Shown piece by piece: positions 12,401-27,400 of a DNA stretch of 64,000 bases (the stretch's first letter is position 1; every line of letters begins with the position of its first letter). The notes below the pieces were generated by a model. That model did no database searches and was not told where the DNA came from. It worked only from the letters and a program-made list of their open reading frames with translations. Source of the stretch: Amphiprion ocellaris (Eukaryota; Chordata; Actinopteri; Pomacentridae). The stretch is from the NCBI RefSeq assembly GCF_022539595.1, contig NC_072772.1, positions 22,285,602 to 22,349,601 of the forward strand, given 5' to 3'. Made by a program: the position numbers and the translations under genes.

Positions 12401-15400
12401 ACATTGAGTTCCTGCTCAGCCTGCAGCAGGAGGACACTCTGGTCGATAGCTCTGACGGAGCACATGGAACCTGGGTGAGCCTGGAGGCTCAGTGTGGTCT
12501 TCTCTGCTGGAAGCTCCTGGAGAGATGAGAACTTCAAAGACACCTGCACAGGAGACAACAAGTTGGAGAATCATTAGCTTGGGAGCAGATTAAATCGAAT
12601 TTGTTTACCTCATGTTCGTTCCCAAGCTACAATACACATCTTTATACTTCAGTACTGATGGAAAAATACTGAAGATAGTGTAGTCAGTATGATTCTTTTT
12701 CACCCACAACTACATGTCCAAGTTGCATTGTATTCTTTTAATGTGGTAATGAGCTACCTTGTTGTTAAGGCAGAGCTGAATGGGAAAGTCCAGGCTGTCA
12801 GCCACAGCCTCTCCGCTGGGCATCACAGTGTAAACTACCACCTGGGCAAATGGTGCCAGATTTGTCATCTGACTGAGTGGTACGGACAATTGTCCTTTGT
12901 TGACTGAGGCATGAAACACAGAGAGACAAAGGAAAGTGACATGTAGCAGCATGGCGTTAATATCAAAATACAAATACACAAACAATATTCTGTTGCTTTG
13001 CCAACATGTACAAACAATAAAGTACTACGTTAGCATGAAGCCCACCTTGACAATGGGCAACTTGTGATGAGCTTCAAGCACTTGACAGCAGGCAATAAAG
13101 AATAATAGTGGACTTAATCTATCTTTCAGCTATTATCAACAAATCCCAGATAAGACAAACACCAACAAAGTGTCGGCTCAATACTTCCAGTCTTTCCCAA
13201 ATGGCTCTGTGGCTCTCAAGCAAACATCTTTTATGCAGTATTTTTTGGCATCACTGAGCAAATAAAGTGGTCTGAAGAAGCAAGATTTCTGCACCTTCTT
13301 TAGGCTTCAGAAACTCTGGCTTATGAAAGAATATGGTGGTGTAGGACTTTCGGCACGAAGACCAGGGTTTGAAGCCTGGTAAAGGCTACAAATCAATTTT
13401 TACAATTGCCTTGAACTGTGTGCTCATGTGGCAAAAGGGGCTTATAACAGAGACGGGAGATGGAGAAGAATTCCTGTTGGCAGAATATAGTCAGTGTTTG
13501 TTGTGGTCTTTTTTTGGGATCCTTTGACAGTAAGAAAATGATAGACCATTACCAGACTTAGTCTATAAGGTTAGCATTTGTTTTAATTGTTCAAAAGATA
13601 TTAGTTTACCAGTTCCTGCTTTAACAGTCACTGGGACACGACCGTGTAGCACAATTGCTCCTCTGGACAGCACCTATAAAGAAAAAAACAAGGCAGTCAG
13701 AGAAATGTATCCATATACACTACTGTTCAAACGTTTGGGGTCGCCAACACTTTCATTCATCTGCTAACATAACTCCATTCAAAAGTTTGGGGTCACGCAG
13801 ATAATTTCATGTTTTCCATGAAAGCTCACACTTTTATTCATGTGCTAACATAACTGCACAATTGTTTTCTAATCATATTAGCCTTTCAACACCATTAGCT
13901 AACACAATGTAGCATTAGAACACAGGAGTGATGGTTGCTGGAAATGTTCCTCTGTACCTCTATGTAGATATTCCATTAAAAATCAGCTGTTTCCAGCTAG
14001 AATAGTCATTTACCACATTAACAATGTCTAGACTGCAATCTTCATTGAAAAAAATAAGATTTTCTTTCAAAAATAAGGACATTTCTAAATGACCATAAAC
14101 TTTTGAACGGTAGTGTATGTTTCACACATAAATGATGAAGAATTCTATAATTTTTTATACATTTGTTGAAAAAAAAAAAAAAAAAACAATTCTGTTGCCA
14201 AAAGACTTCCGAGACCCAGTCAATGAAGTGGCTAAATGACTGTTTGTTTGTTGTTTAGGTGAGTGAGGTGTGTGATCTGAGTGCATTAAAACAAGTGTGG
14301 ATGTTACAGCCAGTCTCTGTGATATGACGTTTATCTACATTCAGTTAATGCAAACAAACCATACTGTAAACGGATGCATATGACCAGATATAATTCTAAA
14401 AGTGTAAATACATTTACCAGGGATGTGTTAAATGATTGATAATAGCTCCTAATGCCACATACCAGGTAGAAGAAATCAAGGACCTCCTGTCCCTTCTTCA
14501 GCTCATCCCCCTGGATGATGTACTGAGCACGCACAGCTGTATCTTTGTCACAGGAGAGCTTCCCGTTGACCTGCATGACCTTCAGAAAACTGCTGCTCTT
14601 GGAGTAGAATGGCGTGACGTGGTGGTGGGCTGACCTGTATTCTGCTCTCCGTAGATTATGCACATATGGATGATGATCCGTCGTATTTTTAGAACTTGCC
14701 TGTTGACAAAGTAAGGTCAAAGATCAATTTTTCACTCCAATGTAAACCTCCAGTTTTCAGACGTGAACCAACATTACAGCAGCTCTTTTCACTAGACTTT
14801 ATGCCATTGTGGGCTACCTTCAAAATGATAGATACGCCAATCAGGCATAACATCATGACCACCTGCCTAATATTGTGTTGGTCCCTGTACTGCTGTCAAA
14901 ACAGCCTTGACCTATTGAGGCATGGACTGCACTAGACCCCTGAAGGTGTGCTGTGATATCTGGCACCAAGATGTTGGCAGCAGACCCTTTTAGTCATGGA
15001 AGTTGTGAGGTGAGGACTCCATGGATCTAACTTGTTTGTCCAGCACATCCCACAGATGCTGGATTGGATTGAGATCTGGGGAATTTGGAGGCCGAGTCAA
15101 TGCCTCAAACTCGTTGTTGTGCTCCTCAACCCATTCCTGAATCATTTTTGCTTTGTGGCACGGCACATTACCCTACTGAAAGAGGCCATAGCCTTCAGGG
15201 AACAGTTTCCATGAAAGGGTGTAGATGGTCTGAAACAATGCTTAGGTAGGTGATACATGTCAAAGTAACATCCACATGGATGGCAGGACCCAAGGTTTCC
15301 CAGCAGAACATTGCCCAAAGCATCACACTGCCTCCACCGGCTTGCCTTCTTCCCATAGTGCATCCTGGTGCCATGTGTTGCCCAGGTAAGCGACGGATCG

Positions 15401-18400
15401 CACCCAGCCATCCATGTGATGTAAAAGAAAACATGATTCATCAGACCAGGCCACCTTCTTCCATTGCTCTGTGGTCCATTTCTGATGCTCATGTGCCCAT
15501 TGTTGGTCCTTTTGGCAGTACACAGAGGTCAGCATGGACACCCTGACTGGTCTGCAGCTATGCAGCCCCATATGCAACAAACTGTGATGCTCTGTGTATT
15601 CTGACACCTTTCTATCAGAACCAGCATTAACTTCTTCAGCAATCTGAGCAACAGCAGCTCGTCTGTTGGATCAGACCACATGGGTCAGCCTTCGCTCCCC
15701 ACATGCATCAATGAGCCTTTGCTACCCATGACGCCGTCACCAGTTCACCACTGTTCCTCCCTTGGACCATTTTTGATCGATACTGACCAATGCAGACCAG
15801 GAACACCCCACAAGAGCTGCAGTTCTGGAGATGCTCTGACCCAGTCGTCTAGTCATCATAATTTGGTCCTTGTCAAACTCACTCAAATCCTTAGGCTTCC
15901 CATTTTTCCTTCTAACACATCAACTTTGAGGTGCCATGATGAAGAGAGAATCAGTGTTATTCACTTCACCTGTCTGTGGTCAAAATGGGATACCTGATCG
16001 GTGTATGAGTTAATTAGATCTTGATGGTAAAACTGAGGAATACTGAACTAGTTGTTAATGAAAGTCCTTAATGGAATTGACTCCACTGAAACTAAAATAT
16101 GCTTGGAGACAACAAATCACTACAGAAAGCAGTAACTTACCACCAGGTAGACACTGTCCTTCCAGAGGGAGGTGTCCAGAGAGAACAAAGCCACACCTTT
16201 CCTGTCTGTGGTCAACACTAATTTTTGTAAGTCACCAGCAGACAGGTACACTGGCTCATTGGAGGCTGGTTTATTGTCTGGACCGACCACTTTGATCTGA
16301 AAACAAATCAGAAAATAGAGGCAGGATTTCAGGATGTATCTAGACAAAACATTCATCATTCTCCATTGCAGGAACAATTCTACCACTACAGTGTTCCAGT
16401 CCTGCTATAATGGTGAACTTTAAGGTACTGATCATCGAAGGTTTTCCTCCCTCTACAAGAATGAAGATGCATCCTCTGGTTAAATTATTAGTAACTATCC
16501 ACACACCACAGCTTTCCAGTCAGGTAGAAATTTTGAAGTGCTGGTTGCATCAGAGGTATGAAGTCTCCAGATTTTCACCAAAATTTTCTGAGCATCAAAG
16601 TAAATCCAGGAATTAAAGTTCTTCTCATTTTCTACACAGATTAATTTAGGTGACTGACCTGGATGGACCCAAACCAAGGGCTGAACAAAGTACATTTGAA
16701 ACTAACAACAAATCACAAAGGTTTCAGTTTAGGGTATACCAGTTGTGGCTGATAAATATTGAGACTAATGCTGTAATTCATCAATTAGTTCAAGGAGACT
16801 TGTGTTGACATGCACACTATGACTCCACTAAATATAAAAGCCAAGTCTCAGTGTTTAATAGCCACACCACGTACATTTTGCAGTGCATCTGACCCAGGGG
16901 TGAAAGTATCATGGCAGTGGTTTTACAAATTCATGCTATCTTTCTTTTGTGATGGTGTCTCATGTGGTAATACTTTATCATATATTAAATCTAATAGACA
17001 ATGAAAATTTAATTGAAGTTAGATTTTTGCAGTGCAAGATATATAAAAATTTGATATTTTCCCCAAATCACGTATCTACACGAAACTCAAAAGTCCTTTT
17101 GGTGAGAAACATTCAGTCACAAAGCTTACAATCTGTTGTGTGCGCTATAGGCTCGTGTGGAAACTATCAGCCATTTACATCAGTTTATTTGCTACAGATC
17201 TGTTTTCATTCCACTCATTAGCTTATTTTCCATCGCAATCAAAACTAAGGCTTATCTAGTTCAGAGCTATCTACCATCCCCAATCTGATGTCTCAGCAAG
17301 TGCTGGGATGACTAAAACTGACAGACAAAGAGTATTTTACACTGTCTGAGAAACTCCCATAATATCTGAGAATGCTACAAGTTATATATTTTGTTTTAAT
17401 TTGATTTAATCAAATGTTACTTAAAAAAACAGCAGCTCCTCCTCCCACTTTAAAAAGTAATTACAGCCTTTCACAGTCAGAGACTAACTTTCCTTAAAGT
17501 AACACATAAAACCAACATAGCTGCTGTATTTCCATGATGCTTATCATTTCCATTCATTTTCACAGTTTCAGCGTTGACTGGAGCTTTTTCAGTTACATCA
17601 TGTCATTGTGCATTCTTTTGCAGTGGGTTGATACACATCAGATGGACATTTATCACAACAAACATTTTTTTCTTGAAATTCAGCAAAACAAAATTCAGCA
17701 TAAATGTACGTTACATTTGGTTCGAAAACTAGTGAATGAAGCAAGCAATTGTGTGTCAACAGCTCTTATGAGCTTGTACTTTAACCTGTACAAAGTAATG
17801 ATTTGAGCTACTTGGCCTGTCAACAAGCTAACATGCAAACATTGTTAACATGCTGATCTTTACCAGATACACACTATTGTTCATAAGTTTGGGGTCAACC
17901 AGACAATTTCATGTTTTCCATGAAAATTTCCACTTTAATTCATGTGCTAACATAATTGCACAAGGGTTTTCTAATCATTAATTAGCCTTTCAACACCATT
18001 AGCTAACACAATGTAGCATTAGAACACAGGAGTGATGGTTGCTGGAAATGTTCCTCTGTACCTCTATGTAGATATTCCATTAAAAATCAGCTGTTTCCAG
18101 CTAGAATAGTCATTTACCACATTGACAATGTCTAGACTGGATTTATGATTCATTTAATGTTATCTTTATTAAAAAAAATGCTGTTCTTTCAAAAATAAGG
18201 AGATTTCTAAGTGACCCCAAACTTTTGAACGGTAGCCTATTTACCAGTTAAGTTTAGTGAGCTTTCATTCGGCTCTATCAAATCAGCTTAGTAAATGTTG
18301 ACATACTTCACAGACTACATTAAAAGTGACTTGCTGATGCAGTGCATTGCACTGAATTCAGGGAACTATTAAAATCACGAGGATTCATTCACTGGGCTTC

Positions 18401-21400
18401 ATAGATATCTGTACCAAATGCGTTAGCAATAGTAATGATAAATGCTAAGATAATCTAAAACCAAAAATCTCCACCTCACAGTCAGTGCAAGAGAAAAAAA
18501 AAAAATCAGAAGATCCCAATAGTATAATTGTGGGGATGAATGCTGCTGATGTCTGTACAAAGTGCTACAGAATAAAAGATTCATACATCTTTGTCCTGTG
18601 CCGACAGCAGACTGCTCATTCATGAGACTGATTACCTTTCCCTCAAACGGGATGCCAGGCTTGTATGCTGCAGGTACATCCTCAAAGCTGGCAGTTCTGA
18701 TGTGGCTGTTGAAGGTGGTCCTCCCATTGCCTTTAAGGATGACCCCTAGATGGAAGTCAACATTTGGTTACAACTCATGAAGAACTAGTGCTGCTAAAAG
18801 CATGAACTGAATCTGGCCGTCAGCCTACCTGTGCCATACTCCTCCATTTCTGCAGACACCTGAAAACTATCAGTGTACATGGTCTTGTCGAGGGCAAATG
18901 CTGTCAGATTCACAGTTTGTGTAGCACATCCACTTTTATCCGTCTAGCAGACAATAAAAGGGTAAATTGCAATTTAATAAATAAGTAATTTAAATTTTTT
19001 TTTTGAAAGAGGACTGTCTTTACAGCAACTGATATTTTTTTACATCTGGGATACTCACAGTCAAGTGGTAAGTCTTGCAGATGTCATTGTCTGTGGAACG
19101 TACCACATACCAGTACCGAACGGCGCGTCGACAAAACTCTGCCTTCACTGAACCAATAACTGGTTTTCCATAGGTGTACCTGTTGGAAATGACACAAGAA
19201 TGCAGAGACTGTTATTGTAGGAAATGATTGGATCATCTCAAATGCAGATACCATTCTCAAGACTGCTCTGTTTAAGTGGGACACTCACTTTCCACAAATC
19301 CTAAGCGTTGCCTCCTCATCCAGGATGGTTATCACACTGGGCAGTTTAACATTTACTTCAAACTTTGGCAAAACTAAAGCAAAAGAAACAGAAATGAGGT
19401 CTTCCAGCTGAAAATTCATATACATCAGAATAATTAGTTTTGTAAATGAGGGATATTTCTCTATTTTGTTTTAAACTATGCACCACACCGTATTCCTTGA
19501 TGTCAAAGCTGTGAGATATTTGCTCTCCTTTGTCTGTCAAGGCGGTGATCGTGTAGGTTCCTTGTACTGCCTCAGGAATCATGGGGTGTGACAGATCGAG
19601 GATGCCGCTAACAATGGCCTTGTCCAACCACTGGGCAATACGATTAGAATTGGGATCCTACGTACAGTAAAGAGAAATGCACACGTATGAAGGCTGCTCC
19701 ATTCTGTATAATATTAAATGTGCTGTATTAAGAACTGTAATCAGATTACTGCATCATTTAAATTACAATGACTGCTTAAATTTTTGTTCATGATCCAGTC
19801 TACATGTAGCTCTCAGTTGGTTCATCTCAGTGACACCGAACTGGACAGTATTGATGCCACAAAAATTCTATGTAAAATGCATCTTAAAAGAGCATTGGTA
19901 CAAACCCAGATTACCTATAAGGACTAATTAGATACACTACTGTTCAAAAGTTTGGGGTCACTTAGAAACGTCCTTACTTTTGAAAGAAAGGCAGTTTTTT
20001 CAATGAAGATAACATTAAGTTAATCAGAAATCCAGCCTAGACATTGTTAATGTGGTAAATGACTATTCTGGCTGGAAACATCAATTTTTTAATGGAATAT
20101 CTACATAGAGGTACAGAGGAACATTTCCAGCAACCATCACTCCTGTGTTCTAATGCTACATTGTGTTAGCTAATGGTGTTGAAAGGCTAATTGATGATTA
20201 GAAAACCCTTGTGCAGTTATGTTAGCACATGAATAAAAGTGTGAGTTTTCATGGAAAACATGGAATTGTCTGGGTGATCCCGAACTTTTGACCCTAAATA
20301 TTAGGGTCAATATATAATTGAGGGACTTTTTGTATCATAGTTGACATTTTTGCTGTTTTCAGGCCTAAAAATCAACATGGCCGCCTATAACCAAACACCA
20401 CATGGCATTTTTAGAGAAAGATTCTTCTAAATATTATATATACACAATTGAGTAAAATTGAAATTAAAAGTTATTTATAAAGATATTTTAGTAAACTTGT
20501 TGACATGCGATAAATCCACACTTGACTCACACATTACTTTATATTAAATAAGTCAGAAAGCCTCATTTTATTATTGTTTAGCTAATTAGAAGATGGTTGT
20601 TATTAAATTCAGACAGTTATTTAGTTGACATTTTAGTGATATCCAGTCATTTTTAACTAATAAGTGATTTTTTCCATAATAAATAATTATGGAATTTGTA
20701 AAGAAATGATCATAACAAGCATAAAAAACATTAGTTTTTTCACTTGTAATAAAAATGTATGCAAGACATATCCCATGTACTTCAAAAGTCCCTCAATTAT
20801 AGATTGACCCATTACATGTTGCAGGTTCTAATCGTTTTGACCCTGTTTGAATTGATATTTTATCCCTTGGTTTTCTAAATTCATTTTGCTGTCAGAGGTG
20901 TACATAAATGTATCCCATTAAATGTAATTTGAGGCGACTAGCTAACATACATCATAAACACCTGTCTTGACGAGTACCTTATGTAGCTAGACAGGAGACA
21001 TCGGGGTCAGAGGATATCAGCTGACAACTGGTTTCTATTGAACATTATTGAACATTCCTCTGCATTATTGCGGTTCTCCATAAATTTCTCACCAAGACAC
21101 ACCTACTTTCAGCCACATCAGAAATGATAAACCTCCCGTGCAGCTTTTCACTCAGAAATGCATCAACCTGTAAAACCTAAAGCGACTGGAACCGCTAATG
21201 CCGGTGTTGCAGGCTTGACTTGACATGAGGACCTTTACAGCATGTCATAATACCCTTTCTCTCCCTCCTCATTTCCTGCCTGCCTCTATTCTGATGCTCA
21301 CAAATAAAAAGGCAAAAATGCCAAATGAACCCTTCAAAAAGAAAAGCAGCTATTCAGCAGTTTTCTGGAAGAGCGTCTCATTTCCTTCTAATGCAGATGA

Positions 21401-24400
21401 ATGGGTGGCATTTTAAGGGTTTCTTACCTGGAGCGCCACTTCCTTGTACTGAAACGAATGAAAACAATTGATTAGCTGCACATCAAGATTCAAGACCTTT
21501 ATTTATCACAAACACAATTATATATAGTATAATGCACAGTGAAATGCTTTGTGCACCTGAAAACACAAGAAATATGCATGTATGTATGTATGAATATGTA
21601 TGTATATATATGTAGATAGATAGCAAGACAGCCAGACACTAGCAAAATAAACTAGCAAAATAATTATATAAATCAAAGTGAAATAGTGCAAATAATATAT
21701 ATATATATACACAATATGCACACAATATATAAGCACAATATATTTCCAGTATAATTTCCAGAAATATCTCATCATCTGGTCATGCGGAGAAAAAAAACAT
21801 TTGGGAAAGCTTTCAACAGTCAATAGTATTATGTCAGGTTCAAATAACAACTTGACACAGGAGGAAAAAGCGTCATAAAAAGATGACTGGTCGGGGTTCA
21901 GGATGTAGACTGTTACATCTCAGCAACTATTTATGACCCCACAGTCACTATGTGATACAGCCACTGTCATATCAGACAAATGTTGTCGAGTCTCAACCTG
22001 GCACTGGCCCATTTTTGGCAGTCTAAAATCATGCAAAACACATTTAATATTTTAATTAGATAACAGCCATAAAAAAAAATGACATTTTGGGTTTGAGTAT
22101 TTTGTTTTTCCAGCTCATATAAAGTGTTGAAACAAGCAGATGCATAATGTGATGTCTCCATTATAGCTGATGCAATTTACCACTTTCCAGCAAGCTACTT
22201 TCATGTGATATATTTGAATGGATTTTACGTTTACTGCGTGCAGTCATGTTTTCATCCTCTCATCACAAACGGAAAAGGCCCTGAGCTGGTATTGATTCAG
22301 ATGTTTGGGTCAAATGCAGTGTGTGCCAAATGAACTCTGACAGCATGTTTATCACACTACTCCACACAGCGCCTCACACCCACGCCGTCTCCAAAATCAA
22401 CAAACAGCCCTCCGTTCACCTCCCACTCCTCTGAACCAAAATAGACCTCGCTCTTCAGATTCACTGGCTGCTTGGTGGAAATCACAGCAGATTAGAAAGT
22501 TCACTGGTTGAAATTTCTACGCACGTCATACAATAATCATCACATGGTCTCAACAGAAAAAAATAAGTAGATATAACTTACCACTCGACTAACAGGGATG
22601 AAATTGGCATCAAGGGAGACAATCCGAAACTGGACTTTAAAAAAAAAGAAGGAAATGAGTAATCAGTATCTATGTAAGTGTAGCACAGGAAAGGTCATAG
22701 GAAAACAGCAAACTAACTGAGCATATAAATAGAGCAAGATCAACAGTATACAACACTTTCACTTCAGTATACCCTTTTTTTACAATGACACAATTCTGCA
22801 AAAATTCCTGGTGATGATGAATTCTGTAAGATTTCAACAACAAAAGATGATAGAGTGGCAGAGTGTAACAGTCCAGAAATAGTCCTTAGACACAACAAAG
22901 CAATTTAGAACTTTAACACTAATAAGAAAGAGACTTTTAAAAAGAAAAGTCAAAATTTTAGAAGGTAAACTGATCCACATTTCACGTATGGATCCAATAT
23001 CTGAAAAAAAAAATGGACATTTCCCATAATGCAGTGCAATGCATTACCATTTTGTTGGACTCTCCCTGCTTAGTAAACACCCTTAGCATTAAAACTGCTC
23101 AGAATCGCAAGTCGTGACAACCCTAAAGATTTTTTTTTTTTTTTTTTTTTTTACCTCAGACCTGATAAAAACTGCACCAGAGCTGCAGGAGGCATTATAT
23201 CAAACTGTTTTCAGAGCTAAACATGTCAGTTTTCATATTGTGGTGGCCTTTTAATTATGAAATGGAACTGATTTTAAATGTAAGGATGTCTTTTCTTGTC
23301 AGTTAGAGACTGGCCTTTAGACTTCAAAATTCAGAAACCCTGTGTTGCAAAGATATAGATGCTTCCTGGTAGGAGGGTTCTGATGACAGACACTACTGAC
23401 CCTGCAGTGAAGATAGAGCACATGACTACTGAAACTACAAGGTGTGTACTGTTGTATGCAGTACGCACACAACTGGGACATACTACTTTATCACAATATT
23501 TGCCTTAAGCTTTGACCGCCTTGCTCATACATCCATTGCCGTCTGCAGTGTAAAATATCCTGTCTGTTCATTCTTGGCAGCTCAGCCTTGTGAGCCACTG
23601 TGCTGTATGTGACACGTCTCCCACTGTGCAGAGGATTTGGGGTCAGAATGGACAGAAAAGTATACTGGCTTGCATACTACAAAATGAGTGTATTAAAAAG
23701 ATACTAAATCTTTTTCTGGTATATGTTTTGGTAGTATGGGTAATGGAACAAACCCTTATTTGCATTATGGGAGGTGTAGGACCTAGTGTTTCTGGGGCCA
23801 TGCTCTCTCTGCCTCTGATGCATTTATGTCAAACCTTCTTTCTTAAATTGGTGCCTTGAAAGACATCAGCTCTAGAATATCTGTTAAATTAAGCGCAACA
23901 CTAAATGGGTGGAACGACCCTTTCATTACACCAGTGAACAGCCGTTCAAACTACGGTCTCAAATGGACAGGTGTTGAAAATTTACAAAAACTAGATTCAG
24001 TGTGTGGTGCTTGTGCATAATTGCAGGCGTATTAATTAAATGTTATACTTAGCTAAATTGTTTTCATTTTGTTTCTTTCACATGGACATAATAATAGCAT
24101 TAGAACTATAGGAAATCAAAAACATATTGTTCCAAACATCACACACCCAAAAAACAAAGGGCAAAACAAACAAAAAGAAAACACTTTTTCTGCACAGGAT
24201 ATTTTATAAAGCAGATAAAAACAGCCGCAACCAAGAACTGTTGAGGAATCACCATTATTCTGTGCACTGAATATACACATAATTCCTAAAGTTGTCAAGT
24301 AGCAGCTCAGCATTATGCAGATAGAGTAAAGTAGTCCAAAATTATGCAAGCGCAGCTGAATTGGTAAGTAGTGCAGAGTAGACAACGGGTGCTAGAAGAA

Positions 24401-27400
24401 CAGCAGAGTATTAGTCATTCTACCAGACAGGAGGACGATGCAACACCTCCAGACATCATCCAAGTGGACAGCAGCAGTTTTAGTGACTAGCACCTGACTT
24501 CATGACGTTAGACACCTACCAGTCTGCCCAGGTTTGTAGATAGGTTTATCAGTCTGGACGACATGGATGAAAGCAGGAGGCTCGAAGAGGACTTTGGTCT
24601 TCTTGCCCAGTGAGGCGTTCTCACCCTGAATTGTGACATGAATGCTCGCCACAGTCCTCCGGGGCACTGTGGGGACCTGCAACACCAGCAAACATCTGTC
24701 ACAGAGGACTGGGAGGTATTTGAATGTTCAGGATGAGAGAAAGGAAGAAAGGAAGGAGGGCGACGCTTTAAAACTTGCTTCATGCAGAGGCACAATTTGT
24801 GCTTAGCTGGCGAGCACTTTTCTAAATGGTCCTTCTTTGAAGTGTTTCTGCTGAAACGTCTGTCCCCTAAAGTGGTACAGAACAACTGCTTGGAAGCAAA
24901 TCCTTCAGAGCTCTGCTGATACTGAGCAACAACAGGCCTCTTCCACAAGGTTAATTATGAAATGTCGTCATCCTTGTATAGCATATGTTTTCACTTGCTA
25001 ATAGAGTTGCTATTGCATAACGGGGGCTGGAACCACTTCCAAAAATTTCAAAGGAGTGTTTTTTCAGATGTGTGTTGTGAGCCTTAGAGTGAGGGGAAGG
25101 GGGTGTTCTCTGGAAGAATGCAGGTAGATAGCTAGCCTCTGGCAGAAAGCACTCTTTGTTTAGTTGCAGAAAGACAAATGCCAGACGAGTGGTGAAGCAC
25201 AGCCAAACACTGGGGAACCAAGTGAAACTAAGTGCTATTGTCACAGAGCTGATTGGGGTCGGCGGGTCGTTCCACATCAATATGGAGCAAGACCCGAAGG
25301 TTGCATAACAGCGAGCAGCGGTGTGACAGAAACCAGAGCAGTAGTTTAAAGAGACCCACTGGTGTCGACAGCCTCAGTCATGGCGCCGGCTGTATAATTA
25401 GGTAAATAATTATGCCAAGATTTGTGCCATTACTCTAAATGAGCAGCGAGGGGAAGAGGAGAGGAAAGTATATTATGCTTGGAAACCTCAAGGATGCACT
25501 TAATCTCTGCAAACATTAAAAGTTTAGCCCTGCTCTATTCTACTTCCCCGTTTCTGAAAAACTAGAAGTGAATACCACAAAAAAAAAATAGTATATATTT
25601 GTACCTGAAATATCACACGTTTGTCTGCCACTTGTCAAATCGTACGTATATATGTGGAGTCTGACCTGGAAGCTTAAGCAGCGGTAGAAGTCCTCCTTGA
25701 CATCCTCCTCTAGGATGACACTCTTGCCAAATTCCGTATTGAGGGTGATGTTCAGGGAGATGGGCTCCGTGGGGCCGTGGATCAGGGCGCACAACGTCTC
25801 CTGGTTCCCTGCTGTCACACGGGAGCTCACAGTCACTGCAAAAATACTGCAGGGACAAAAACAAAGCAGAAAACACACTTGGTGGAGAAGAATATGTGCT
25901 GCCGATCGATCGGAGTGGAATAGTAAAAGAAACTTAAATGCAACAGTAAATAACTTAAATAAAAACAGCCCAAATGGATCCCTTTAAAATTTTGGCTTTT
26001 TACTCCATTATTACAGACTAACGGATTTGGATGAAATTCAGGGAAGGTCAAAAATTACATAAGAACCAAGTGATTAGATGTTGGCAGTGACACAGCTTAT
26101 AGATATGGATTTGTTAAAGATTTCTGTATCATCGCGAGATAGCGGCACGGCGTCACAGTAACCATGACAACAAGTGAACACTACATTAGCTGCCTGCTGA
26201 TGATCACGATTGCGATCCTACTACAAATCCACCGCTGCGGACCATGATTTTTTTAAAGATTTCATCTGTCAGAAAAGATACAACGACTGAGCAGCCTTGG
26301 CGGAGTCCTGCGCTCTCTGAGTGCTTTTCTTGTTGTAATTGTGACCATGTCTGTGTTATAATTATTGGAATCCAATGGGGCTAAATGCTTTAGGGAAAAT
26401 AGACAACCGCAATTTCACTGACATATATTTCCATTTCAATTTGACATGATATCATTTTTAAAGTCATGTTTCAGTTCAATAAGGTTAACGGTGAAATAAA
26501 TTTATACATGTGACAGAGAATTACTACAGGAAATACCATCAGAGGCCGTTGTATAGCCATTGACATGACAGTTTAAACTCTGGATCACATACACAACATA
26601 TATTGTAAAATGGCAGTCTTTATGATTTGCTAATCGTATCACTTCAAAATGCAACTTTGATCAAAAATCAAATAATTATTAAGCCCTCATACCCACTGAT
26701 TAATCAGCTGCTGTTGGCCTCACCTGGTAAAAACACTTAAACAACACTAAAATTGTTCAATTATTTTAACATAATGGTCTAAAAATATCATAAATATGTT
26801 AATAACAGCAGGTCAAATGATAATATGAAGGTTGTAACTATTTTGACAAATCACAGAGAATAACTACTTCTTTCAGTGTCACTGCCCAGATTTTTGTTGT
26901 TATTTAGGTTTTGTTTTTTGGGTTTGTTTTTTTTTTTTTTTTGCAACAGCTGGCTGTAAAAAGCCACAAAGCACATACTAACACACTACCTGTTCAGCAC
27001 CAAGTACCTGTAGCATACATGCAGTTAAAAAGGCAAACCGCTAAGGGCTAAGTTTTCTAAAAATTAATCAGTTGTTCGTGGTTGAAAAGTCCAGCAGGCC
27101 AAAACCATTTCCAAAGACCAAAAATACTGTTTTACTTGGAATAAAATACATTGTGTCCACTGGATAATAAAAATAAATGACTGTTTCTCAAGATGCTGTC
27201 ATTTTTTGTCCATGTAGTCGACTATCATCGTTGTTTCTATTACAGATCAGACACTGCTTGGAGAACTGTTAGATACATTTAGCCAAATTTTTATTTATTT
27301 ATTTATTTTTTATTCAATTAACAGATGGCATTTCTTCATCGACATGGTTTATAGAGATTGGAGGATTTTGACAGAGTTGTTTTTTTTTTTAACACTGGTT

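Noticed and set aside
22370..22480. Exon-like minus stretch (ccagtgaatctgaagagcgaggtctattttgg) between exons 4 and 5
   Set aside because: Exon 4 and the 21-nt exon 5 already give continuous A2M sequence, and the stretch does not resemble the family.
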